A stretch of 64,000 nucleotides of DNA from Ascaphus truei (Eukaryota > Chordata > Amphibia > Anura > Ascaphidae): NCBI GenBank assembly GCA_036426205.1, contig WSYH01000660.1, positions 1 through 64,000 of the forward strand. Direction: 5' to 3'. Under the pieces are notes generated by a model, which did not search any database, was not told where the DNA came from, and saw only the letters and a program-made list of their open reading frames with translations. The position numbers were made by a program, and so were the translations under genes. This document shows, piece by piece, positions 20,211-31,714 of the stretch (the first letter of the stretch is position 1; each line of letters opens with the position of its first letter).

Positions 20211-21721
20211 TACAAAGCCAAGCACCAATAATCCACCCATCCCAACACTGCAAGGTTGCTTTTAGCAGTCAGGATTACCTCCTCAAACATCTGAAGTTCA
20301 AACACCCAAATGAGAATATGGAAAAGATGAGGAAAGAAAAATCTAACAACATTCCAATAAATATGACAGAAAATGCATCTTTCAACCAGTCAAGGCAATT
20401 AATAAACAATGTAACTGCTTCTCATTCAAAAACATATATATTAGCAGCTGCCACAGGAAAAGATCTTGGAGTAAGTGGGAAGAGTCTGACTTGGTTTTCA
20501 GACCAGAATCTACAGAAGAGAGCACAGACCAGGGATAGACCGCATGTATGTGGGGAATGTGGGACAGGATTTAGTGACTTATCCAGCCTGAACACACACA
20601 TGAGGACACACACAGGGGAGAGACCGCATGTATGTGAGGAATGTGGGAAGAGATTTAGTCACTTATCCAACCTGAAGGCACACAGGAGAACACACACAGG
20701 GGAGAGACCGCATGCATGTGGGGAATGTGGGACGGGATTTTGTCAGTTATCCAGGCTGAAGACACACATTATGACACACACAGGGGAGAGACCGCATGTA
20801 TGTGGGGAATGTGGGAAGGGATTTAGTCGGTTATCCCACCTGAACACACACAAGAGGACACACACAGGGGAGAGACCGCATGTATGTGGGGAATGTTGGA
20901 ATGGATTTAGTGACTTATCCAGTCTGGACAAACACAAGAGGACACATACAGGGGAGAGACCGCATGTATGTGGGGAATGTGGGAAGGGATTTAGTGACTT
21001 ATCCAACCTGATCAGACACAAGAGGACACATACCGGGGAGAGACCACATGTATGTGGGGAATGTGGGAAGGGATTTAGTGACTTATCCGACCTGATCAGA
21101 CACAAGAGGACACATACCGGGGAGAGACCGTATGTATGTGGGGAATGTGGGAAGGCATTTAGTCAGTTATCCAGCCTGTACACACACATTATGACACACA
21201 CAGGGGAGAGACCGCATGTATGTGAGGAATGTGGGAAGGGATTTAGTCTGTTATCCAGCCTGAAGACACACATTATGACACACACAGGGGAGAGACCGCA
21301 TGTATGTGGGGAATGTGGGATGGGATTTAGTCAGTTATCCAGCCTGAAGAGACACATTATGACACACACTGGGGAGAGACCTCATGTATGTGGGGAATGC
21401 GGGAAGGAATTTACTCAGTCATCAACCCTGAACACACACAAGAGGACACACACAGGAGAGAGACCGCATGTATGTGGGGAATGTGGGAAGGGATTTAGTG
21501 ACTTATCCAGCCTGTACACACACAAGAGGACACACACAGGGGAGAGACCGCATATATGTGGGGAATGTGGGAAGGGATTTAGTTGGTTATCCAACCTTAA
21601 TACACACAAGAGAACACACACAGGGGAGAGACCGCATGTATGTGGGGAATGTGGGAAAGGATTTAGTCAGTTATCCCACCTGAGGACACACGAGGGGACA
21701 CACAGGGGAGAGACCTCATGA
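20211..21721 (+). CDS. prdm9: PRDM9-like terminal exon: degenerate finger plus 14 C2H2 fingers, copy A
   Basis: This exon encodes the DNA-binding part of a PRDM9-like protein, which marks meiotic recombination sites where the full protein works. The exon begins after the acceptor at 20209-20210. The leftover base of the SET exon completes its first codon (Val). The start is therefore a splice site and not a start codon. Residues 1-40 hold I-H-P-S-Q-H-C and A-F-S-S-Q, aligning gap-free with the lone finger before the PRDM9 array, but its first Cys is Ser. A Lys/Ser/Asn-rich linker follows. Then 14 fingers in 28-residue register run from 20549 to the stop, joined by T-G-E-R-P-H-V. Variation is concentrated at helix positions -1, 3 and 6. 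A two-base deletion in the last linker causes the stop at 21719-21721. Confidence 0.88.
20549..21721 (+). repeat. 84-bp zinc-finger tandem array (14 units)
   Basis: Each unit starts with TGT (first Cys) at 20549 + 84n, with no register slip up to unit 14 at 21641. Contact residues at -1,2,3,6 by finger are: DSST, HSNA, QSRT, RSHT, DSSK, DSNR, DSDR, QSST, LSST, QSSR, QSTT, DSST, WSNT, QSHT. Units 6 and 7 differ at only three bases, one of which changes contact residue 3 (Asn/Asp). Confidence 0.95.
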
Positions 21722-21875
21722 ATGTGGGAAGGGATTTAGTCTGTTATCCAACCTGAGGACACACGAGGGGACACACAGGGACGAGACCGTATGTATGTGG
21801 GGAATGAGGGAAGGGATTTAGTCGGTTATCCAGCCTGAACACACAAGAGGACGCACAGGGGAGAGACTTTACTCT
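21722..21875 (+). pseudogene. Relic zinc fingers beyond the stop
   Basis: Two more finger-like units follow the stop (TGTGGGAAGGGATTTAGTCTG... and TGTGTGGGGAATGAGG...). The first lacks nine bases at its start, and the second has its second Cys codon region altered (GAATGAGG). They were once part of a longer array, now cut off by the frame shift in finger 14. Confidence 0.85.
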
Positions 21876-23261
21876 AAAGCCAGGCATGTTTAGGGATAAC
21901 TAGCGACTAAGACGCTCACTTGTGAGGTGCACGTCAAAGTGAAGCACCGGGCAGCAGCTTTACATTCCACCACCCTTCTATCGGCGGTTCTCTCCACCAC
22001 CCATCTTATTTATGGAAAATGTGAGTTTCCTGAACATTTGTGATTAATACATATTTATAGTTTATACAGTATGCACTATTTGTGGTTTCTTTCACTTACA
22101 TATCATCCACTCCACTGAGAGGCATCCTGACCCCAGTTACACAAAGGGCTCCAGTCAGAGAGAGATGGATCTCTGACATGCAGTAACATTCTACGATTTT
22201 TGTGAGTTCATTTCCTATACTGATTATTTCTATAGCAGTGATCTACCATCTGCACTATATATACTTTTATTTTTTACATATCACGAGCTTATCCTGCGCT
22301 CCTCCTCAACCCCAAGAAAAGAGATGTTTAGGGATAACCAGGGACTGACGCTCACATATAAGTGCACATGTGTATCTGTGTTACGCTAAATCACAATGAA
22401 AAGTGACTTTCGTTTATGGTGCATAAAACAAGCATTTTAAAAGTATAAAAAAGTTATAACTTTTTAAATGCAGGTTATTTGTATCATTCTTATTGTAGTT
22501 TTAATTAAAGAAAAATTTTGTTCTTAATAATGATTTATATTTCCATGCTGTTGGTTCTAATAAAATGTGCGTTGCCCATTATGCTGAAGCTGTCTGTAGC
22601 CTCACTTACAGTAGATGTGAATTGGAATAGTTTCGCCGTGACCAGTTGGCCGTCAGCATTAGGCGCAGATGGACCCTCCGCCACCAACCGCATCTAATGT
22701 AAGTTTTATTACCATTTTGGGTATGGTGTTAATTTAAGGGGTTTAGGGTAGGGAGTTTTAGGGTAAGGGCTTAAGTTGTGGGGCTTGGGGGGACTTAGGA
22801 TATTGGTGTTTTAGGGTAGGGAGTTTAGGCACTTACCTTAGTGGCGATGTGGCCAGAGGTGGGATGAGTCGCGGCGAAACAGCCGCGACCAAATGTGCTG
22901 TGATTACTGAGATGGGACACAGGGACACAGACTAATGTCCTCAGTGAGGGACATTAATGCAGCCGCCTTTACATACTGTCATGTTCCTTTAATATCTCTA
23001 GAGAGCAGCAAGAGCTGACCATATATTTCACAGGTTACACGTTGAAATGAAAATGCACCTGAGGGGGTTAAGTGTCCCATTATTAATGACATAACCCTTT
23101 GCAGTGATGATGTAACAAGTGGTTCCACCTCACACAGGGACCTATCCCCACTGATGGTTCCACTTGCACACCTCTATGGCAGAGATTCCTGTTACACATG
23201 CGCTGGCTTTACCTCCCCACAAGCACATTGCCAGGCAAGGTGTTCATATGGGAATCTGAGG
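21876..23261. other. 3' flank of the PRDM9-like gene, no further gene
   Basis: AT-rich sequence with possible polyadenylation signals (AATAAA near 22559). It is repeated in noisy form at 35260-36640. No ORF with a domain is visible. Confidence 0.6.
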
Positions 23262-23917
23262 CCAAAATCTATGGTCGGGGTCCAGGAGACACACACCCAA
23301 CTTTATTTTGTATTGCTAACCCAGAATGAAAAGCATTTAGCTGAGGGGGGCACTGGACTGTGGATGGGGTGGAGGGGCACAGGACTGGGGGGTCCATGGG
23401 ACTGGTAGCCCCTTTTTTACCTCTCGGATTTGATTTGGGGCTAGTTCTGTTTTGGCGGGAAAGTGAGCTTTGTGTTACCAGGCAGATGTGGATGAAAACA
23501 AAAAACTGATCACGCTCGTTCTATACTGTAAGGGTGCTACCTAAGGATAATAGCTTCCTAAGCGGCTGATATGGTGGAAAGGAGAGAGGATTATCCTTTT
23601 GGTGGGTACATTCCTATGTCAATCCCAGCGGGGGGTTAAGTATACTCCGTCTGTTGGCACAAACTTGTGGGTAAACATGCCCATGTATCTCTCAGAGAAA
23701 AAACAGACTTGGTGGAAATAGATGACATTGGAAGATTGATACAGACTATGGTAGAGACAAAAATCTACCCCAGGTGGGTAAATGGGTGTGGAGGAAAAAA
23801 CTAAGGTGCTCTCTCTAGACCAAGGATAATTATGGGTAATATTGCTGTGATGTGTTACCCTTACATGCACATATAGTCTAGTGTGGTGTAATAAAGTCCA
23901 ATGTCCACTACTTTAAA
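23262..23917. repeat. Left part of a large repeat with 80-bp inverted ends, copy 1
   Basis: Matches 28183-28840 and 36640-37250. 23711-23790 is an imperfect reverse complement of 26246-26324, so the repeat has inverted arms about 2.45 kb apart. The family is not recognised. Confidence 0.65.
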
Positions 23918-24199
23918 TACTTATAAGCCAGCAAAACAATACAAGCCAATACTTATGCACTTTAAAATTTTAAACAAAAATCAGCTTCCACAGTCACATT
24001 GAACTCATATATATCAAAAATAATATTGTTCACATCCGGGACTCTAACCCACGATGTATTCTACGAGACTTTAACTCGTAGTTATTCTACCTTTGCCTTA
24101 GTCCACCAGACTATATAAATTGGGTATCTTTTGATAGGGAGACACCCGGGCGTGATACGGATAACAATAAATATCTCGTACTTACCCGGATGGTGCCCT

Positions 24200-24217
24200 A
24201 TCCCACTTCTGACACCA
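24200..24217 (-). promoter_or_regulatory. Primer binding site, tRNA-Leu type
   Basis: On the minus strand it reads TGGTGTCAGAAGTGGGAT, complementary to the CCA-ending 3' tail of a leucine tRNA as I know it. It lies two bases after an LTR-style CA end. Confidence 0.6.
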
Positions 24218-24493
24218 GATGAAAATATCGTCTCCTTTCCGCCTAGGGTAGCAGGTCTACCCTGTGGACTAGACTGCCTCCCGGGAGGTCCCTTTCAGGT
24301 TCAATGTGCTGGACAGGATAGCTGGACAGGCGCCTGGAGACAAGTGAATAATTCGGACACAAGGTATCGTTCTCACTCACTGGTCTGATTTAATAGGCAT
24401 ATACATCAGTTCTTATAGCTTTTTCGGGGTGTTGTCACATAGTTACAATTCATTCAGGTTGCCGAGGTGCCATGTACACGTAACAGAAGCCAG

Positions 24494-24670
24494 TTGTCCT
24501 TAACAATGCCATATTCCTTTCAGTTACCCCCCAGCCCAGCTGTTATTGCTATAGTTATCCTTAACAATGCCATATCCCTTTCAGCTACCCCCCAGCCGAG
24601 CTGTCGTTGCTACAGTTCTCCTTAACAAAGCTATTTTCTGTCAGCTAACCCCCAGTTGCCGTGGCTATCG
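24494..24670. repeat. 61-bp tandem repeat in the LTR, nearly three units
   Basis: TCCTTAACAATGCCATAT...CAGCTACCCCCCAGC recurs at about 24494, 24555 and 24616, inside the LTR-like segment. Confidence 0.7.
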
Positions 24671-24897
24671 TACATTGCTGACAAGACAGTTTGAATATAT
24701 CAGGATTCTGGTCAAACAGGATATATGGGGCTTGATCTCAGCAAGGAGCAACTGTATTAGAATTGACTTTTGCTCTCTATGTTAAAACAGAGTTCCTATA
24801 CTTTTCCCTACAGCTATACACATTGTACCTGAGCTGACAAAAATGGAGCATATATTCTTAAACATATAAACTTAGGACCCCTACCAAAATATACATT

Positions 24898-26495
24898 AAC
24901 ACCGTACATGCACATATACTGTAGTCTAGTGTGGTGTAATAAAGTCCAATGTCCACTGCTCAAACCCAATAGGATCTTTCCAGGATCCTCAGACGTGGGT
25001 GAAGAAAAGCTAGGGAGCGCAGAGTCAAATATATGAAAATGAAATGGATGGGAAGGAGAAAGAGGTTTAAATATACACACTATCAATCAGTCCATGTGTG
25101 TAATAATATACACAAGTATGTAGGATGGAGATGGTGGGGAAATATAATCTAATTACTCACACGGCCCGGTGTGAGCATGGGAATCCTGATTGGTATCTTT
25201 AGGCGTTATCTCTCAGAGTTTCCTCTATCCCTGGATCTGCAGCTTGAATCATCAATGTGTCATTCATGTGAGATTTTCACAGCGCGCCTCTGGACACGAT
25301 CTCCCTATGCAGCACGGCTCTAATGTACTATTTTACTGGCTACGAGAGGAGTCTGATGCGGTTTCACATAGTGGCTCAGCTGATTTGGAGATTGCTATTT
25401 TAACTCTTATTAAGCATACAGCGCTGACAGCTAAGACAGAAGGTCTGTTTAACTAGGATCACCTGCCCATGTACCATATAGTATACAGGCAGTTTGACTC
25501 CCATTACAGCTAAACCTCTTACTTTCACTTTAGAGCTGTATTCGCTATATACAGTATGAGTGAATCACCACTCGATGACTTAAGTAATTATAGATCTCTT
25601 TTGGGCAACCCGGACTGTTACATCACTCAACTCAGCCCCCCATCACCTGCTATCAAGTCCAATGATCTGGCAATTGTTTTCTGGATCCAGTTAACCCTTA
25701 TATATGACTCACAAAAATATATAGAGCAAATCCTAAATTCCTCTACCTTAGTTAGAGATACTAAGTGGCAATTTATGGGTTAATAAAGCTCTTAATTTCA
25801 CTAATTCATCACAAATAGCTGGGAAAGCTGTGTCTAGCTGCTACCAAGTGGCAATATCAATGTTTGTTAATGGGTTCCCAGATCCAGGTGGCACTATTTA
25901 ACTCCTAGCGATATACTGATTATGCTGCTATTTCCTCTGCCCAGCTGTAGGGAGCCTGATACTACATGGCAAACTATTACTGAACAGCTCATATTGTGAC
26001 TAATTAGTCAAAACAAGCAGGGATTAGAAACTGTTAGTTGCTTTACAGTAGGATTTACCAATTGGCAAAATCAATATTTTAATCAGTTAAACTATTGGGT
26101 TCTTGACAGCCGGACACTCTCTTGAGACCCTTATTTCCGTTTATCTATTTATTTTAATGTATGAGTTATTCATTCACCTTTGATGTATTAAAATTATTTT
26201 AACATATCATACAGATACCCTATATTTCAAAAGTATCTGTTCTTGCACACCCATTTACCCACCTTGGGTAGATTTTTGTCTCTAACATAGCCTGTATCAA
26301 TCTTCAATTTCACCTATTTCCACCAGATGTGGGACAGGTGTCAGGTGATTAGCTGAGGAGGGCAGAGTGCTGTGTTTGTACAGGCCAGAGGGAGGACATG
26401 GCTAGGGAGTTTGGGCGGGAAAATGAAAGGTACTGTATATATAGACGGAGTAGAAGCAGATAGCGACATTACCTAAGGTTAGGGGCCGTTGCTGC
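24898..26495. repeat. Right part of the large repeat, copy 1
   Basis: Matches 28790-30310 and 37210-38710. It contains the right inverted arm (26246-26324) and ends in a region that resembles a promoter-like GC box plus a short CA/TAGA microsatellite. An 88-codon frame at 25190-25456 is also open at 29064-29330, but I see no domain. Confidence 0.6.
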
Positions 26496-26520
26496 TCCCC
26501 TCCCCTCCGTATGTGTTATT

Positions 26521-26572
26521 ATAACAGAGATAGATAGATATAGACACACACACACAAACACACACACACAGG
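26521..26572. repeat. TAGA/CA microsatellite
   Basis: GATAGATAGATA followed by CACACA runs. A longer version occurs at 30376-30446 and a noisy one at 38800-38862. Confidence 0.85.
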
Positions 26573-26639
26573 GGAATTATTCTTTTTCCACTGGCTTGTA
26601 TTCATGTATACTTTTGCAGATATTCCTATACTAGCTGAT

Positions 26640-26820
26640 ATACCCGGCGTTGCCTGGAGGCAGGGAGAGGACAGGGGGCGTGAAAGGCAGGAAGTGGGGT
26701 GGGGGCGTGAAAGGCAGGAGGGGTGAAAGGCAGGGAGGGGGGTGGAGGCGTGAAAGGCAGGGGGGTGTTAAATCCAGGGGGGGGGGGCGGCAAAGGCAGG
26801 GGGGGGGGGGGGGGCGAGAC
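26640..26820. repeat. G-rich minisatellite (GGGCGTGAAAGGCAGG type)
   Basis: Six or more units of about 20 bases. It directly follows ACTAGCTGATATACCCGGCGTTGCC, which may be the end of an unrecognised element. Pro-rich frames on the minus strand are products of the repeat. Confidence 0.75.
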
Positions 26821-26904
26821 AGAGAGAGAGAGTGAGAGTTGTGTGACGTCAGAGCCACCAATCTGATTGACCAGAAGCTGAGGACCATACATTCTATTTT
26901 ATAG

Positions 26905-28019
26905 ATATATCTTCTAGCGTAGGTTTGTCCTTTAGGTGTTAAGTCATTACAGGTATATATATTAATTGAAATTACGGTAACTTTGGGTTTATATATTTGT
27001 TTATACTTTGTAGCTTTATTATTTAGGGGTTTAGTGGTTGGTGTTGATTTATATATTTTATATTTACATTTATTTTAATAGTTTTTCTGTGCTAATAAAA
27101 TTTGTCTTATTTTTTCCATCAATTTTGAGTGCTTTATACAAGACCTTCTTTTTCTTTCTGTGTGTTTATAATGTTTTGGGCCTTTAGCACCACCAGAGGG
27201 TATTTTGTATCCCTTATTTCTATTTTTTGTTATTTGAGACTTTGAGAATTGATTGGACTGCTGCACTATTTGTGTGTTTGTTATATATTTGGACTGTTTG
27301 AGCAGGCACTAAAAGGCTGCTAATCATTTCTAAGTTTTTAATATTAAGATGGATTTGGCTAACAATGAGCATAAGCGCCTTGCAAATGCAGCAGCTATTT
27401 TTGCAATTAGTGAGGAACCTGAGGAATGTACCCAGCATTTAATCAGCCCTTCAGAGCAGAATCAGATTAAGGAATTAAAATTACTTATGAGCAAAAGGCT
27501 TCGTATATTGTGGAATATAACAGTCCTCTATAACTATCAAGAAAATAAGATGATCCCCAGGGGACTTAGGCTACAAACTTTTCCATAATTTACTTTTCCT
27601 GATCATAAACTGAAGGGACGCTGGGAAAGTGCTCTCAATACGTGCTCATTTGAGCTGATTAACATTTTGATTGCCAACGATACAGCCTGTGTGTGATCAC
27701 CTACCTTCTCTTCCTACAGCCTTACTGTCCTAGAGACACCATTTTGCAAGGGCAATCTGCATAACAGATCCCTAGAGATTCTTGATGTAATACCACTCAA
27801 GTGTCTCATTTTATATTGGATCCAGAGTACCATATGTACTCAACATAGGATTCTATATGTGTGTCCTGACTACCATTTTAATCCCCATTATTTTAATATC
27901 TCTGATCACTAAAGATTCATTTTAAATTATACACTAATCATTCAGAATAGGGATCACGAGTGCTGATAATTGGGTTTCTTTCCTCTCTTGGTTTGTTTAA
28001 GTAGGAATATTGTTTGACC
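26905..28019. other. Non-coding spacer of the repeated unit
   Basis: Recurs at 41010-42112 plus 46268-46440, where it is split by an L2-type LINE. A 79-codon frame at 27349-27588 has no recognisable domain and is broken in the other copy. Confidence 0.6.
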
Positions 28020-28182
28020 AGCCGGTCTCCTCCCCCAACCCCCTCCCCTCGCTCTCCCCCCCCCAAACCCCCTCACCTCGTCCTTTCCCCAACCCCCTCA
28101 CCTCGTCCTTTCTACAACCCCCTCACCTCGCGCTCCCCCCAGCCCCCTCACCTCGTGCTCCCCCCAGCCCCCTCCCCTCGCC
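28020..28182. repeat. C-rich minisatellite, second array
   Basis: Same CCCCCTCACCTCG type as at 5272. The array ends abruptly in sequence homologous to 23270, so it may have mediated an unequal exchange. Confidence 0.8.
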
Positions 28183-30490
28183 TATGGTCGGGGTCCAGGA
28201 GACACACACCCAACTTTATTTTGTATTGCTAACCCAGAATGAAAAGCATTTAGCTGAGGGGGGCACTGGACTGTGGGTGGGGGGGGGGGGGGGGAGGGGC
28301 ACAATAGTGATGGGGCCATGGGACTGGTAGCCCCTTGTTTATCTCTGGGTTTTGATTTGGGGCTAGTTCTGTTTTGGCGGGAAAGTGAGCTTTGTGTTAC
28401 CAGGCAGATGTGGATGAGAACAAAAAACTGATCACGCTCGCTCTATACTGTAAGGGTGCTTCCTAAGGATAATAGTTTCCTAAGCGGCTGATATGGTGGA
28501 AAGGAGAGAGGATTATCCTTTTGGTGGGTACACTCCTATGTCAATCCCAGCGGGGGGTTAAGTATTGCCAGTCTGTTGGCACAAACTTGTGGGTAAACAT
28601 GCCCATGTATCTCAGGGAAAAAACAGACTTGGTGGAAATAGGTGACATTGGAAGATTGATACAGACTATGGTAGAGACAAAAATCTACCCCAGGTGGGTA
28701 AATGGGTGTGGAGGAAAAAACTAAGGTGCTCTCTCTAGACCAAGGATAATTATGGGTAATATTGCTGTGATGTGTTACCCTTACATGCACATATAGTCTA
28801 GTGTGGTGTAATAAAGTCCAATGTCCACTGCTCAAACCCAATAGGATCTTTCCAGGATCCTCATAGACGTGGGTGAAGAAAAGTTAAGAAGCGCAGAGTC
28901 AAATATATGAAAATGAAATGGATGGGAAGGAGAAAGAGGTTTAAATATACACACTATCAATCAGTCCATGTATGTAATAATATACACAAGTATGTAGGAT
29001 GGAGATGGTGGGGAAATATAATCTAATTTCTCACACGGCCCAGTGTGAGCATGGGAATCCTGATTGGTATCTTTTTATGTTATCTCTCAGGGTTTCCTCT
29101 ATCCCTGGAACTGCAGCTTGAATCGTCAATGTGTCATTCATGTGAGATTTTCACAGCGCGCCTCTGGACACGATCTCCCTATGCAGCGCGGCTCTAATGT
29201 ACTATATTACTGGCTACGAGAGGAGTCTGACGCGGTTTCACATAGTGGTTCAGCTGATTTGGAGACTGCTATTTTAACTCTTATTAAGCATACAGCGCTA
29301 TCAGCTAAGACAGAAGGTCTGTTTAACTAGGATCACCTGCCCATGTACCATATAGTATACAGACAGTTTGACTCCCATTACAGCTAAACCTCTTACTTTC
29401 ACTTTAGAGCTCTATTCGCTATATATGCGTGAATCACCACTCGATGTTTTAAGTAATTATAGATCTCTTTTGGGCGACCCAGACTGTTACATCACTCAAC
29501 TCAGCCCCCCCATCCCCTGCTATCAAGTCCAATGATCTGGCAATTGATTTCTGGATCCAGTTAACCATTATATATGACTCACAAAAATATATAGAGCAAA
29601 TCCTAAATTCCTCTACCTTAGTTAGAGATAATAAGTGGCAATTTATGGGTTAATAAAGCTCTTAATGTCAATAATTCGTCACAAATAGCAGGGAAAACCT
29701 GTATCTAGCTGCTACCAAGTGGCAATATCAATGTTTGTTAATGGGTTCCCAGATCCAGGTGGCACTATTTAACTCCTAGAGATATCCTGTTTATGCCACT
29801 ATTTCCTCTGCCCAGCTGTAGGGAGCCTGATACTAAATGGCAAACTATTACTGAACAGCTCATATTGTGACTAATTAGTCAAAACTAGCAGGGATTAGAA
29901 ACTGTTAGTTGCTTTAGGATTTACCAATTTGCAAAATCAATATATTAATCGGTTAAACTATTGGGTTCTTGACAGCCGCACACTCTCCTGAGACCCTTAT
30001 TCCATTTTATCTATTTATTTTAATGTATGAGTTATTAATTCACCTTTGATGTATTAAAGTTATATTTCAAAAGTATCTTTGCTTGCACACCCATCTACCC
30101 ACCTTGGGTAGATTTTTGTCTCTGGCATAGTCTGTATCAATCTTCAAATTTCACCTATTTCCACCAAGTGTGGGACAGGTGGCAGGTGATTGGCTGAGGA
30201 GCAAGTGGTGGGCAGAGTGCTGTGATTGGACAGGCCAGAGGGAGGACATGGCTAGGGAGTTTGGGCGGGAAAATGAAAGGTACTGTATCTATAGACGGTG
30301 CAGAAGCAGATAGCGACATTACCTGAGGTTAGGGGCCGTTGGCTGCCCTCTCCCCTCCCTTTGTGTTATTATAACAGAGATAGATACACACACACAAATA
30401 CACACACACAAACACACACACACCAACACACACACACACACACACTCTTTTTCCACTGGCTTGTATTCATGCATACTTTTGCAAATATTC
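28183..30490. repeat. Large repeat with 80-bp inverted ends, copy 2 (uninterrupted)
   Basis: Matches 23262-23917 plus 24898-26495 without the LTR fragment. Inverted arms are at about 28630-28710 and 30090-30170. This version is closest to the noisy copy at 36640-38920. Confidence 0.7.
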
Positions 30491-30495
30491 CTATA

Positions 30496-30825
30496 CAGGC
30501 ATACCCCGTTTTACATACACTCGCTTTACGTACACTCGCAAGTACGTTCATTTTTTTTAAATTGCACCTTACCCCCTGTGTACGTATGCGTGCTTCGCGA
30601 GTACGGACACCAGGGGGCGGCGTGTGCGTGCTGTGGCGGTGTGCCCTCTCTTCCTCTCCCCGGCTCTTCCTTCACCTGGCTCCCCCAGCCCTTCCGTTCC
30701 CCGGCTCCCCCAGCTCTTCTGTTCCCCGGTTCATCCTCTCCCCGGCTCTTCCAATCACCTTCCCCTCTCCCTGGCTATTCCGATCACCCCCCGCCCCCCT
30801 CCCTCTTTCCCTGGCTTCCCCCTTC
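30496..30825. mobile_element. TA-target DNA element, truncated (CAGGCATACCCCG terminus)
   Basis: Starts after TA with CAGGCATACCCCGTTTTACATAC. A longer copy with both ends is at 38928-41007. Here the right end is lost in a CCCCGGCTC-rich tract that joins the next unit start. Confidence 0.65.
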
Positions 30826-30839
30826 CTCCCACACCCTTT

Positions 30840-31545
30840 ATTTGCCTCCCAGGTACTGATCTGCATGGGGTTATTTTTCATTATCCACGTTGCCTCCTCT
30901 GTTTACCAAACACTAGATTCACTAAAGTGCAATAGCCTCAATTGCACTGTAACAGCCACTCAGGTAAATGGCAATGAGCATGTGATCACAGCAGCTCTTT
31001 GCACCTCTCCCCTCACTCCTGTCTTCTCCTCACTGCCTTGTTCAGCAACATTGCTGCCCGTATGTAGACATACACGGCCTGTTCAAACAATGTTCAGAAA
31101 AATAGGGCTGTTGAGACAATAGGATAAGGGATGGAAGTATAACTTCATGTGCGCTCTCACCTTTTTATTCTCCTGCTTTAATAGTGTGATGCCCTCCTTC
31201 TCTAAATCAGAGACATCAAGGCCATGCCTGCCTTCCTCAGAGGTGTGCTTGGCATGATACCTTTTCATACTGGCTCCTTTTATTTATTTATTTATTTATA
31301 ACATATTTTACCAGAAAGTAATACATTGAGAGTTACCTCTCGTTTTCAGCATTTCTGTATTTGATCATATATGTTCATGACCCTGCACTTGAGCATAATG
31401 TTACACTTTTCTTACAGGGGCTGGTTTCACTTTTGTAGTTTTAGTTTTCTTATTCAAGCGCAAACCGACATTGTTACCTCATTAGGCTGTGGCTCAAGGC
31501 TTTTTCTATATTCCAGTTTCCAAATCAGTCCAGGGCCTGTTATAC
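30840..31545 (+). repeat. Start of tandemly repeated unit, copy 2
   Basis: Homologous to 5640-6250, including the TACCAAACACTAGATTCACTAAAGTGC segment. It differs by the inserted LINE tail at 31281-31349. Confidence 0.8.
31281..31349 (-). mobile_element. Severely 5'-truncated LINE tail
   Basis: Reverse complement of the 3' end of the LINE at 6518-9935 (AAAACGAGAGGTAACTCTCAATG...). It is absent at the same place in unit copy 1 (near 6080) and present at about 47535-47610. Confidence 0.85.
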
Positions 31546-31714
31546 GTGGTTTGTTTGTGGGATGGTGCTCTGAAAGTGCTGGGACCGTATGTAATGGAAG
31601 GGAGCATAAGCTGGGTATAAAAAATAAAAGTAGCAGTACTAAGCCTTAAGAGGGCATAAGGTACCCTGAAGGTTGGGGTGGGTTGTCCAAAGACACCCCC
31701 CCCTTCCTCATTGG

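Larger units (their letters stand above)
23918..24897 (-). mobile_element. LTR retroelement fragment with tRNA-Leu primer site
   Basis: This segment is missing from the two related copies at 28790 and 37210. On the minus strand an LTR-like stretch (about 24897-24220) ends TTTTCA, followed by TC and then TGGTGTCAGAAGTGGGAT (24217-24200), which fits the 3' end of a leucine tRNA. Beyond it, a few hundred bases of internal region remain, with no coding motif. The segment is flanked by a direct repeat of about 50 bases rather than a short target duplication. Confidence 0.6.

Noticed and set aside
20743..21105. Minus-strand frames opposite the zinc fingers
   Set aside because: Repeat-driven shadow of the finger array.
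20549..21721. CRISPR-like array
   Set aside because: The regular repeat is a coding C2H2 array with an open frame, without spacers.
25190..25456. 88-codon frame conserved at 29064
   Set aside because: It has no ATG at the upstream end and no domain, and the copies differ mostly by amino-acid changes. Kept only as a note in the repeat entries.
26626..26892. Proline-rich minus-strand ORFs
   Set aside because: Translation of the G-rich minisatellite; no start context or domain.
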